Origin: Phoronis australis
Lineage: Eukaryota > Phoronida > Phoronidae
Length of the DNA stretch: 64,000 bases
Assembly: GCA_002633005.1 (NCBI GenBank)
Contig: NMRA01000548.1
Coordinates: 223,001-287,000, forward strand
Reading direction: 5' to 3'
Shown: positions 46,501 through 58,169 of the stretch, one piece after another
How the letters are laid out: each line of letters opens with the position of its first letter
Numbering within the stretch: the stretch's first letter is position 1
Translations under genes and position numbers: made by a program
Notes under the pieces: model-generated
The model's database searches: none
What the model was told of the DNA's origin: nothing
What the model saw: only the letters and a program-made list of their open reading frames with translations

Positions 46501-49500
46501 ACTTGATCAATTCCTTAATACGATCCACGATAAACCAATGTCCCTTCTCATTGTAATGCCCTATATCCCCTGAAAAAAGAAAGCTGGATATTTGAATGCT
46601 GAAAGTTTGAATGCCGAAAGTTTGATTTCTGAAGTTAAAACAAGTCTGTATGATCTATGGTGACATAGTAAGAAGGTTATATTAAACAACATATGACTGA
46701 TGTGGACTTGTTCACGACATTAAACGGAAATTTTAAGACAAAAAACAACCAAAGAGTACATGCATGTTGACATTTTAAAAATCAATATACATAAGCATGA
46801 CCGCGGGGCAAGGTATTTGCCCCCATTCAGCTGACCACTCTGGAATAGCTTTGCAGTGAATGGGCTGTGCATGGGGTGTGGTTTCCTGTGAAACTAAAGA
46901 ACTGGTAGACAAGTGAAAGAACTCAAAGTTTCTGAAGAATAACTTTCCATGTTGCTATGATACTCATGACTGTTTACAAACTAAATCACCATGACTTGTG
47001 TGTCACTCAATATGAAATAAACTTTCCAGGCAGATGGCAAAATAATATTACCTATCGTCCTTGTTAACGCCTACGTTCAACTGAATGCTCAGCCCTGAAA
47101 TTTCCAAATTATCCTGCTTACCTTTAAATTATGAACTGTTCAATTTACTGTGGCATCTTGCCGTATTTGAAAGCTAGGTCAAAATAATCAAGCCAGCCAA
47201 CTGGCTGATGTGTATGACTCAACATCATAATTATGTAGATTTTAGAAGTAGATTATTTGACATTAATCTAGAGACAGATTTCTTTGATCACTCATCCCAA
47301 GAAGTTGCTACTGCATGAAACAGAAATAAACTGAAAATATAGGGAAGAAACAAAGACGTACTATTATACAACACAATGCCAATTAATGTCTGTTTAACTG
47401 CCACTCCACAGAAATGGAATTTTGACTTAGGATTAAATTCAGCTATGACGAGCAAGGATTCCAAACTAAGAGAGAAAATATAGAGTTCGAGAAGAAATAT
47501 GTGGTATAATTGTGTTAAACTACATATTTTTATATGGGTGTGAATATTCAAGCCTTGGTTGCTGCAGTGAGTGACAAAATTTTTTACTCTTGCATGCAAG
47601 TATGACATCAATGCAGCTTAGTGGGCAGTTACTGTTCAGTACCCTCGACTCCTATCAAACCTTTCATTTCTAAATGCAGTGCATACTTGGCTTAACCTAG
47701 CTGGCCCCACCTCCTTATGATTTAGTTCACTGGTTTAACCCTGATGAGAATGGTACATTGAGAAAATCTTTGCACAGAAAAGAAGAACTTTGCTTACATG
47801 ACATGAAAAACATTTACAGGGCCTTGTTACATCAAAGAATAGGCTAGGCAAGGCGGTTTTTAAATACCCCACCTGGATCTTAGGATATCAAACGAATTCT
47901 GGCACAGATAGGTACGCCCCAGCCAAGCAGCAAGTCAAGTCTATTCATAAAGACATGCCCAAGTTAATTGAGTGTGTAAATCTTTGTTAGAAAATACTGT
48001 GCCTGTAATTATTTCCACAAAATTAGGCATAACGTATTAGAAACACAAAAGGTATGGCAAGGTGCTGTGAGCAGGCAATGAGTGTGCTTGTGGTGTAATT
48101 TGTAAATGCAAAATACAAGTCATGTAATTGGAAAGAAATAAAACCTCAATTACCAGTATGGAACCAGCCATCTCGGATGCAGTGTTGCGTGCTGAGGGGA
48201 TCATTCAGGTAGCCTTTCATGATATGAGGACCCTTGAGACAAACTTCACCATCTTCATTGGGACCCAATAGTTTCCCCGAGTCCGGGTCAATGACCTTAG
48301 CCTCACTTCCAGGTATGATGGCCCCAATGGACTCTATGGCACAGTTTTTCAAAACGAACGAGGAAGCGGCAGCTCCAGATGTTTCTGTCAAACCATAACC
48401 TACGTGATTGAAGAAGGGATGCACCTAATTATGCTATATGTATAGCAGGAACTAAAGACAATGCTATTGGAACATCACCTACGCTTAACAAAATGCAGAG
48501 TTGTACTCATTGAAAACTTGTAAATGCGAAGACAAAAAAATCTGCACAAAAGTGACCTTTGCACTAATGACGTACCCTGGAGTCTCACATAGCTTGCATC
48601 AAGCAGTGTTATTGTCCAACACCACGTCACGATACGTACAAGACACGAGTGATTTACAGCGGATCATTTTCGACACAAAACTCATTCGTAAAAACTTTTG
48701 GAAATTTTCAACGTATATCTTATTCACATCGTCGCTATATGTTGTGTTTCTAACTAACTTGACCGAGCAATTACAGAGATAAGGAATTAGAGTGCATGTT
48801 CCATGTTAACGTATAAATTAATAAGAAGTTAGTACACTTTGTAGAGGAGGCAAGTGTGGCCTAGGAGAACAAGTGTCTGCTTCCTTTACGCAAGGTCATG
48901 GTCACACTGCTAGACCCTTGAGTCATGTCTCTAGCTCCTCAGACCATGTTTAGCTATATATTTACTAAAGCATACACATGGTGACCAGTGCAATGGGTCC
49001 ATCTGAGCAGCTAGCGCACGTCAGGTACAACGGGTACCAGATAGCATGCAATGACATATACTTCACTGTTCTTAATAAACAATTTGATAATGATAAACCT
49101 CACTTATGCAGAGTTTTGTCTCATGTCAACCCTTAATGCATTCACACTAGTTTCATGTCTCAAACAAATCCACTAGAACAAGAAACTGTAGGTACACCAT
49201 CATAATTATCCACCTTCAGAGTACGCGTGTATGACTGGCTGATAAGCCACCTATGGAATTACTTTTCGATGAATGGATGACCAGGCCATAAAATGATAAT
49301 TAGCTAAAACAAGTTAAATAATGCTAGCATAGAAGAGTTAATACCTCCAGGGCAACTTTGAGAGAGTAAGCATCTTCTGTTAGTCATTTGTCTAAAGCGT
49401 TTTAAAAAACTTGGTTCACTGACGTCTGATTTTCTGGATTATGCAAAAATTAAAATTCAAATTGCAACGTTTTCATTTCCGCCATCCTGGTTCTGGAAAC

Positions 49501-52134
49501 GAGCAAAAATTGGCAACAATCCGCACAAGCAACAAAAAACATCTCGCAGCATCACCTGGCCTTGGTGCAAAGCTTTATAATAAATATACAGCTTTTTGCC
49601 GGTGTGCGGGTAAAAAAAACTAATCAAAAAAGTGACACAAAATTAGTGTCACTAAGAACTACACTCTTCCTCGAGTAAACTAAATTATTTACAGCAGTGT
49701 TGGAAAAATTGGTGTTCTACTACTCATTCTGCTGCTAAAATTGTGGTGCGATCTTTTGCTCGGCTTTTGGCACCATGAAATATTGCATCACATATTGGCT
49801 AGTTTCTTTTTTTGCCGATTCCTCAATCAACTGAAAAATCTTCTATCAAGAGCTTGAGTACATATCACAATAAATTATCGGAACTGGTTTCCTTTTGTTA
49901 CAAGTTTTTAGTATTTTAATACCAACGAACGGAATTTTGGAACAAAATTTGCTGCTGCAAAGCTTTCATCATCTCCCAAGAGATGTCGCAAAAATTTATA
50001 AAATGGTGCATGTCATGAACGATCTGTTTTCAAAATGACAACAGACTTTTCTTTGTTACAAAAGGCGAAGAATTATGCAAGGAAATGACATTTATTAGAT
50101 TGTTTTTCACTTAAACGGCTGCAATGGGCAAGGTGAGAGTTGGTTTTGACTTCCAGATTTTGCATGCATGGGCCACTGGTCATTGGACTGTACTGAAACC
50201 CCCTCCATCCTCACACCCCTCGACCCACAACCCCCTCGACCCATGACCCACGACAATAGAGGTATCTGTGCTCTTTCCACATATTTCAAAATTTTATTAC
50301 GTCGCTAGGCGACATACCTACACGCGAGTCTGCTCTGGCTGACATCTGGTGTTTGAAAACAGAAAGTGGCGTGAGAACGCCGGTGGTCTTGAACAGTGCT
50401 TTGCCAGCGATCTATCGTTGTCATGGAAATAGTTCCATGAGCGGCTATCAATGGCACAGGTCTAATAAACTTAGGGAGAGAGTACGTTAATGTGAATGTA
50501 CATAATTTCATATTTTTATTATTTGCTTTATATTGTATACTCATTTACAATATACATGTACTCCATATAATGTTGAAATACTTTTTAGTCAAACTGTATT
50601 TACTGGTGAAATCACAGTTTTGTTGGTTCCTTGCACTCTGCAATTCACTGAAGAGCAGACGAGACGATTATACTCAGCCGAGAACGACATTTGTAAGGTT
50701 GGTATGTCTTTGATTTGATTTGTTCACCCTAGTTTTTTCTGTTTTTGGCTTTCAAACTTGCCGAATCGACGGGCTTAAATTGCAAAAAACAGCCAAGCTC
50801 ATGGCCCAACTCATTGGTCCAACAAGTCAGCTCTTGTTCTATGTTCAGATCGTGTTGAGCTTGTGTAGACTGAGTCAACAGGGTTGTGGGTCGAGGGGGT
50901 CGAGGGTCATGGTTTGAGGGGGTTGTGGGTTGAGGGTGTCGTGGGTCGAGGGGTGTGGGGGTAGAGGGGGTTTCAGAACAATTCCTGGTCATTATGAGTA
51001 AAAAGAACATTACGGTCCTAAGCTCTACATGTTGATTATATGTTTCACGACAAGGTGACAAGCAGAAGTACCCGGGCTGTGTGAAGTTTCGGGGTCTGGC
51101 AGAGAAGAACACACAGTGGTACCTCGCCAGCTAGCTAGCTGTATGAAGACTATATATCATTAAAATCTAAATTCGTTTTATTGAGTTCCTACTAACAATA
51201 ACCGCATACTTGTCTAAAGATTATTAATTAATGATCACTGTACGCCAGGAATGTATCAACAATATTTCCCCCGGATCCTGAGTTTTCCTGATCACAGGGG
51301 TTTGACAATATCTCGTTTAGTGGAAAATGTTTATGGTATGTGCAACAATTCGACAGCTTGTCGCCAACATCTTCCATTGTTGCTACACAAAAATGGTGAA
51401 TCAAAATCCATTTTCAAACAATAAAATCAAGTCCATGATTTTGCTAAAAATTTATGTAAACCATGTTAATTAAGCATCCTCAGCCGCACGCTGATGTTCA
51501 TTTGGTATTGATATAGTATTAAAGAGTTACATAAGCTGATGTTCATTTGGTATTGATATAGTATTAAAGAGTTACATTAAGCTGATGTTCATTAGGTATT
51601 GATATAGTATTAAAGAGTTACATAAGCTGATGTTCATTTGGTATTGATATAGTATTAAAAAGTTACATAAATGGGGGACGTCACATCGGCCACACATTTG
51701 GTATTGATATAGTATTAAAAAGTTACATAAATGGGGGACGTCACCTCGACCACACTCAGAATCCAACAGGTGAAGTATGGCAGTGCATCAGCATTGCCAA
51801 TCATAACTAACAGTCTAGCCACTTCAGAATCGAAGATCGAATCGGAAACCCTTCCGATTCATCAATTCTGAAAAATTTTTCAATTCCCAGCCCTAAATAC
51901 CTTGCATATCAAACTAAGATAAAAACAAGCATTCGTGGTCACTAATTGTTACCTACCGTTCACCACTCTCTGTTTTTCAAGGTGCAAACGCTTAGCACAT
52001 TTTTCATTGATTGCATTACTCAATGGTGCTGCACCGCTTGACACCGCCCTCACACTAGACAAGTCGTAGACCTTTGCCCGGGGATCATTAGCCATAAAAA
52101 GCACTAGAGGTGGCACCACAAGTAATTCCGAACA
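43592..52134 (-). CDS. Acyl-CoA ligase exons 6-10: core end and C-terminal domain
   Basis: Exon 6 (52134-51957) has [17 protein letters not shown]. Exon 7 (48399-48154) has GYGLTETSG, which holds the adenine-pocket residues, and MKGYLND plus GWFHTG. Exon 8 (46569-46487) carries the hinge [13 protein letters not shown]. Exon 9 (44491-44326) begins [11 protein letters not shown] and has [19 protein letters not shown]. Exon 10 (43722-43592) has [20 protein letters not shown] with the catalytic lysine, and ends QSRL before TAG at 43594-43592. Intron 6 (48400-51956) is 3.6 kb and repeat-rich. Confidence 0.94.
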
Positions 52135-55100
52135 CTAGAAGCATATTACAGAGACTTCTTGCTAGCAGCAAAATCTCACCAATTTTGGACAAAAATAAAA
52201 AAATTGCCAAAATTGCATTTTTCTCATTTTGAAAAATTTTTCTACAGTACATTGTTGTAAGCGCTCATACAAAACTTGAACATGGTAAACCATTAATACG
52301 ATGCACTGTATTTCATATGTAAAATGAGAAAATAAAAAATTCCAGCAGCTGACTATAATGTGTCCTAAATTAGTGAGATTTCACCATATACTAAAACACT
52401 GGGTTGTAAAGACAATCTAATTCATTTTGTCAAATTTTTCAACAAAAATAATAAAGACCATAATATTTTAGTATTTTTAGCTAGGTTTGTAGTGTATAAA
52501 CATCATAAAATAATGTATGGCAAAGTAAACAATTTATGTGTTGCATTTGAAAATGCAAGAATGAGAATTTTGGCAATTGTTTTTATGCCCAATAAGTAAA
52601 GAAGTAAGATAATTGAATAGGGCCATCCAGGATTACACGGCGACACTCGAATCTCGCTGTATTTACCCACAATGCCGAAAACATCCATCAGGCACATTTG
52701 CTGCCTTGTTCTCATTATACTGGAGTTTCACGTTATTTGTTGTTTTCTGATTCTTTACAAGTTGCATTACTCTATTTATACTTCAATGCCAACAAAGTAT
52801 TACTGCTGTGCTGTGGGCTGGAAATCCGACGTGAGAAAGTTTGATAAACTGGACAAATGCAAGAGGATGCCTGATCTGAAATTCTTCGCCTTCTTGTCAC
52901 CAATGACAGACATGGAAATGTGCCTGATTTCCAAAACGAGGTCACGTGCTTTCTTATCTCCGGGAAAAAGGAGAGTTCTATCACGTTGTAATCCAGGACG
53001 GCCCTATTAAAACCTGAGCGTTTGAAAGACAAATCCCTACTAGCTCTAACCATAACGAAACAAACATGAACAACTCGTAACTGCAAGTTGAAAGCCCCAC
53101 GAATGAGTTTCCACCATTAAAATGCAAAATCTTTCAAATGAATATATGGCACATGTGAAAAACTTCAACAAGTTTGCAACGAATTTACAGATGCTGTCAT
53201 CAATTCCAAATACGAGTTGAAACTCAACATAACCTACGCAAAACCTCACCTTGTATTTCTCAATAAGACGCAGGTACAAGTCGGGTTCAAACTTGGGCAT
53301 TGTGATCAGCCTGGAACCGCTCAACAGAGACTTTGTTAAGAGAACATACAGGCCATAGATATGGAAAAAGGGAATAACAGCAACAAGACTCTGCTGTTCA
53401 GTCGGAACCGTCACCTCATGGTCCAGTCTACAATGAAATGTGAGGGAAACGTCAAATGAAAGTTGGGCAGATTGCGAATAAGAATTCTGAACTGAAAATC
53501 AAAGCTGACAGTACATACAAATTTTTTTTACAAGGCAATAAGCTCTGAAGGAAAGTTTTTAATCTTCTTAGAGTTTCATCTTTACTAGTTTTCTTCTATC
53601 TACGTTTAGTAAAGCTCTGCATGCATTTAGTGTGGCAGAAACATCAATGTCTACAGTCACTTCCCTACTTCTAGGTCTATAATGAAATGTCCACATTGCT
53701 CCCAGCCTAGGTAGACAAAGAGAAATTAAAACAATTGCGCATAGGGAGCCTAGAATTCGTTCTAGTGTACTGCAGCTAGAGGATTTTGGAAATGCATTTC
53801 CATGCTTAATGCAATTTCATCTGAAGGCACCAGAAAAACTGTAGCATGATGAAGTCCACATGTTTATTACTCTATGTAAGGTTAGTATGCTATGCTCTTA
53901 ACTTCAACCATGGTCTTAACCATTCATCTGGTAGAAGTGGAAGTGTATACATGCACCGACACAATAAAATATTTAAAAATTTTCCAACAATTCTCTGTGT
54001 TAGGTTTCATTTTCCACTTTAATTAGAAAGGCACGATTTGACGAAAGTGAAAAAACTAAAAGATGGGAATTTTCCTGATATTTATAAAAACAAATTTTTT
54101 ACAATTGCGCAAGCCTCAAGCCCCTCCCTCCCTCAATGTGTCCCTGAAGCATGTTCAGTACCGTAACACTGCTCATCAGTGAAAATGATTGATTGTTAGT
54201 GACAAATTCGTAATCCCCACTTACGGAGTCATGGAGAAGGCCATGCAAGTAGTAGCCACCATGTTGTGATGTGTCAACATGACCCCTTTGGGTAAACCTG
54301 TAGTTCCACTGGAGTATGGAAGGTAACACAGGTCATCTTTGGTCTTGTATACAAAAGATGGACACGCTGAACCATCATCACCAAGCAGCTCAGAGAAAGG
54401 AAGGCAACCGCTGACTGTACCATCAATCACAAAGATTGCCTGAAATCAATCAAATAGGAAAAATAAATTGAAATCAGACCACCTGCATTATTTTTCCAGT
54501 TTTTAGATATTAAGCAAAACAACCTAAGAAAAATTTTACATTGTTTCCATAATAGTTTTAAACAATTGTTTCACAAAACACAATCATGCAGCCTGTTACT
54601 AGCAAGTAACAAGTGCCACAGGAAGCAGCCAGGGCACGACTCCATATAATTTTCAACATCAGTCATGTGGCAAAATCTTGAATGCAACACTGGGGGTCCA
54701 AAATTGGCGACGACTGCAGGGCGAAAATTGTGGCGACTGTTGTCTCACAATTTGAAATCACTATCCTGTACCTTAATGGCCTTCCAGCCAGCAGCTGCCA
54801 CTTTAACCTTGGCTGCACAGGAAGCTTGGGTAATGACAAGTTTAGTGGAGCTGTGCTCGAATTGGCGATGTATTTCCTCTGAAATGAATTTTGAAATGTT
54901 TCATAACCATGGGGGAGAATTCTGCAACAGGTCAAGCAGTGACAAGCATTAAACTATAATACTGTACTTCATTAAAAGTTGATGAAAAGTTATTGAAAGT
55001 CTGGTGTCGTGTGTGCTGGACAAGGCTGAAGTAAGTTTCAAGAGGTACGACTGATTTGGAAGTGATTTATCCCAAAAGAGAGGGCTCCGAAAAGACCCGA

Positions 55101-58100
55101 GTTGAAAACACAATCAATAATGTTCAAATCCAAAACGAAAAAAATGAATAGCAAAATCCAGATCTTTTCTGAATGAAATCAAAACCTTATACCAGTGTTC
55201 TCCATACATGTACTCAAACACTATGGCGCACCATATTTGAAATGTTTTGCACCATGTTTGGAAATCTCAATTGAGGCATGCAGTTCGAAAAGCTCTGAGC
55301 CACATTAGAAATCTTGAGCCATGTTTGAAAGGCAAATAGTCTTTTCTGTTTTTGAGTCAAATGATTGAAAATGTGTTCCCAGTGGTACATTTTTATTATT
55401 TAGCAATAAAAATGAAAATGGCATACCCTTGCAAATGGAACTAATGAGTAACTACATGTAGATGTTTTCGTGAATTAACTGAAAGAAAGATTTACTATTA
55501 TGTGAGAACATAACATGCAATTTGCAATTCAAATTTTTGTTTAGGGAGAACCCTGAAGTTGAAAACTCTGTCAATAACTTCCAACCCCACATGGAATAAA
55601 AATGAATAGTAGAAATCTCTATCCTTTTGAAATGCAATCAATCAAAACCTAACTTAACACGCGAACATGTACAGCTTCTTCTCAAAATCCGGACACCAAC
55701 TGCACTTTTATAACTTATTCCCCATTTATTGAGTATTATACAAACAACACACTGTTAATGCCCATAGCTATAAAAGCACAAAAAGAAAGACTTCTAGAGA
55801 ACAATAACAGATAAATAGATGATACATACCAGCAGTGTATATTGGGTTGATTGTAGTGACAGTTGCTCCTGACGACAGTGCACCAAACTGGGCCAGCACA
55901 AACTCAGGACAGTTCTGTAGACATAGGCATATGACATCTCCCTTCCTGATGCCCAGACGAGAGAGACCGCTGGCAATGCTGGTCGCACCCCGTCTCACAT
56001 CATTGAATGTATATTCAGCCCCGGTTATACCATTTACCTGGGGAAAATAATATTGCAGAATAATATAAAACTCCTTTCAGTAAATAAGTCCTGAGTTTAA
56101 AGTGTAACATATGGGTTTGCATATTTTACTTAAAAGTATTTTTAAACCACAATATTAGCCTCAAATAGCCAATACAACTGTGTAATAACCCATTCAGTTA
56201 TCTCACTAGTGAAATAACATTTTGGCGGGAACCGAGACCGGTTTCAAACACGGGCCGCAAGAGTTTCGAGTCGTCGACTTTGCCACAGCACCACTCAGCC
56301 GCTGACGTCACGGAATGTGAAAATAGATTAAATGAACACGCGCAACAATGGCATGTTCAACAAAGGGCAATGTACCGACATTTATGCGCTATGAAAAATA
56401 AGACGCATAATTTCCAAACGATATTTTCATTCAGTGAAATTTTTCTCTCATGTTCTCTCACTTGTAAGTCACCGATCATCGTGTAGTCGGGATCCTTTGA
56501 CTTGAGCATTATACTCAGTTACCACTGGTAACCTACTTTAGCAGACAATATTTTCATGGTCGAAGCTTAACGTGATAAAATGTGTAGCAAGCTACAATAG
56601 TTGTTAAACCTTAATTTATAGATTCACTTTACATCTATTTTGTTTAAATTTTCAATTGCTTTTGAGTAAAAGCATTATTTGACAAAAATAGCTCAGCTTC
56701 TCTGAACAGGTCACAACCTCCGACCCCAGGCATCTGACATAGAAACTGAGTAGTTACAAAGCTGAGGCAAGTCGAGAAAGATAGATCGATTCATTGCAAC
56801 GTTTCTCGTTCAGTATGTGGTATAAATAGATTGTTACATATTCTCAGTCGTTATCCCCCATATTCTAGAGCCCTCGGGGACTTCACCATGTAATAATCTA
56901 TATGTATTACTGCGAATAAGATTGATAGTTTGCTGACAAAAGGATCAATGCCATTTCTCAACCAAAAAGTTTGCAATGACATCATTGCACATTCCCTACA
57001 TTCTGAGAAGTTAATTTCTGAGGGAGTGTACCATTGCATCCCGGGTTCTGAGCGTTCCGGGATCTTTGTGTCCCGGGTTCTATGTATCCCATTTTATGGA
57101 TTTTGGGTTCTTTATTACGTGACTGGGTTGTGGTGTTCTGGTCTTTTGCGCTTAAAGTCCAGCCGCTAAGTGGATGCATGTCGAGTGTGCAAGTTTTAGC
57201 AACATTGCCATTTTAGGTCCACATGACATTTTTGAGGTAGTATACTTTTTTGATCCTGATATAGGGCAAAAATTTACCTCATTAACACTTCGGATAATCT
57301 TGGTTGGTCACGCACTGACCAGGTCCGTACTAGAACCCGGAGTGAAAGCAACCATGTCACCCTGGAGAAATTGTTTGGCTTGAACGTATTTGAATGAAGC
57401 ATCCGGGTAATCTGAAAGCGCCCATATGTAGCAGGACATTTTCTACAGAGAGACAATCACAACTAGGCCTACCAGACTGGGACACATCCAGTGCGCATAG
57501 ACAGAACGTCCTTCCGATGCACATAAAACTGGACACATAACGCTTAATCGTCGTAAGAGACCGTCCGGAGTTGGTATATGGTGCAACTCGGGACGTTCTG
57601 GGGTCTACAGAAAACAAGTTCAACTGTGAGTCTACACCGATGTGATAAACGAGAGTAGTTCTACTTGCTGCGTCAGCTGCTGGTAGTTGTATGCTTATCT
57701 GTTTTATGACACACAATGTGTGACTGGGCAAAGCGTTTTCAAAATAATTTGGGTAAATCAGTGGAGTGTGAGACCCCTGACTCCTGAGGTCCCTGGCAAG
57801 TCCTCACGGCAATTTTACGTTATGTCACATATAGAACCCCGATATGCATCAAACGGGACACAGAACCCGGGACACATAGAACCCGGGACACATAGAACCC
57901 GGGACACATAGAACCCGGGGCACATCGGGATGACACCAATTTCTGGGAACGATCTGGACGGAAGCTATAAGGAGTATAGGAATAGGATGCCTGTTACTGT
58001 AAGGGCCTTACAGTGTAAGGCCTACATAATCTGAGATTACCAGTAGGCCTACTGATCTTACCAAGGCTGTCTTGTCTCCGTGGGCAGAAATTCCATTCAA

Positions 58101-58169
58101 AACCAACTGGTGATAAGCAACATTCTCCGGGATTTCCGGATCAGGATATAAACTCTTAACAATGCTCAT
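43592..58169 (-). CDS. 4-coumarate:CoA ligase/luciferase-like acyl-CoA ligase, peroxisomal
   Basis: ATP-dependent acid:CoA ligase of the ANL (adenylate-forming) superfamily. It activates a carboxylic acid through an acyl-AMP and then transfers it to CoA. Exons (minus): 58169-58062, 56037-55830, 54878-54772, 54439-54225, 53427-53250, 52134-51957, 48399-48154, 46569-46487, 44491-44326, 43722-43592. They sum to 1,620 nt, 539 residues, the usual 4CL length. All phases and GT-AG borders agree. Signatures: [10 protein letters not shown] (P-loop), [38 protein letters not shown] and the catalytic Lys in NSSGKIMRR. The C-terminus SRL fits a type 1 peroxisomal signal. The substrate cannot be told from sequence. 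Luciferase activity should not be assumed, as related invertebrate enzymes are mostly fatty or aryl acid ligases. A methionine nine codons upstream (58196) is also in frame. Confidence 0.94.
48426..48789 (+). repeat. Dispersed repeat family R1, copy 3
   Basis: The longest copy, from TAATTATGCTATATG to AGATAAGGAATTA. It shares the ends and interior with 10954-11207 and, inverted, with 42897-43252. The ends are not clearly inverted repeats of each other. Located next to ligase exon 7. Confidence 0.75.
48844..49085 (+). mobile_element. tRNA-derived SINE, copy 3
   Basis: Plus-strand head GAGGAGGCAAGTGTGGCC, degraded B box (AGGTCATGGTCA), CTAGACCCTTGAG, CTAGCTCCTCAG, then the body AGTGCAATGGGTCCATCTGA and GTACAACGGGTACCAGAT shared with copy 2 at 23175-23434. 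Confidence 0.7.
49560..49765 (-). repeat. Inverted copy of the repeat at 26440-26640
   Basis: Contains a decayed version of the GGCGCAAAGCTGTATA hairpin (49564-49600), then TCGAGTAAACTAA, AAAATTGGTGTTCTACT and CTGCTAAAATTGTGGTGCGA, each the inverse of a block in 26440-26560. No open frame. Confidence 0.65.
50196..50975. repeat. Inverted pair of GGGTCGAGGGG-rich tracts
   Basis: The C-rich tract at 50196-50255 (CCCCTCGACCCACAACCCCC) and the G-rich tract at about 50880-50975 (GTGGGTCGAGGGGTGTGGG) are inverse copies. The similarity continues outwards into ACTGAAACCCCCTC and GAGGGGGTTTCAG. The roughly 600 bp between them has no recognised gene. Confidence 0.7.
51490..51755 (+). repeat. 45-bp minisatellite
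   Basis: Four units of about 45 bp (GCTGATGTTCATTTGGTATT, then GATATAGTATTAAAGAGTTACATAA), starting at 51490, 51535, 51581 and 51626, are followed by two partial units joined to ATGGGGGACGTCACNTCG. Units carry only scattered substitutions, so the expansion is recent. Confidence 0.85.
52168..52386 (+). mobile_element. MITE with AAATCTCACC terminal inverted repeats
   Basis: The left end CAAAATCTCACCAATTTTGG and right end TAAATTAGTGAGATTTCACC are inverted. The interior shares ACAAAAATAA and the TGTTGTAA block with 29318-29560. Lies in intron 5 of the ligase. Confidence 0.65.
52619..53005 (+). mobile_element. THAP-domain element relic with 19-bp terminal repeats
   Basis: The ends AGGGCCATCCAGGATTACA (52619-52637) and its inverse (52987-53005) match at 17 of 19 positions. 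Inside, an open frame (52672-53010) encodes [14 protein letters not shown] and DLKFFAFLS, resembling the start of a THAP zinc finger (CxxxxC then FFxFP), but a Trp replaces the second Cys. THAP domains occur in P-element, Kolobok and related transposases. A related, more complete copy is at 61920-62471. Confidence 0.6.
53250..58169 (-). CDS. Acyl-CoA ligase exons 1-5: N-terminal domain
   Basis: Exon 1 (58169-58062) encodes [17 protein letters not shown]. Exon 2 (56037-55830) has [20 protein letters not shown] and [17 protein letters not shown], the conserved 4CL segment. Exon 3 (54878-54772) gives KLVITQAS. Exon 4 (54439-54225) carries the AMP-binding loop [17 protein letters not shown]. Exon 5 (53427-53250) has [19 protein letters not shown] and [16 protein letters not shown]. 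Intron 1 is about 2 kb and holds CCCGGG-type tandem repeats. A decayed duplicate of the exon-1 start lies just upstream (58300-58490). Confidence 0.93.
57039..57920. repeat. 16-bp CCCGGG tandem repeat and its inverted outlier
   Basis: At 57854-57920 the 16-bp unit GGGACACATAGAACCC is repeated about four times. At 57039-57090 the inverse (TCCCGGGTTCTATGTATCCC and variants) occurs about twice. Both lie in intron 1 of the acyl-CoA ligase, about 800 bp apart. Confidence 0.75.

Noticed and set aside
57274-57731. Minus-strand frames between ligase exons 1 and 2
   Set aside because: No similarity to the acyl-CoA ligase family, and exons 1 and 2 join in phase without them.
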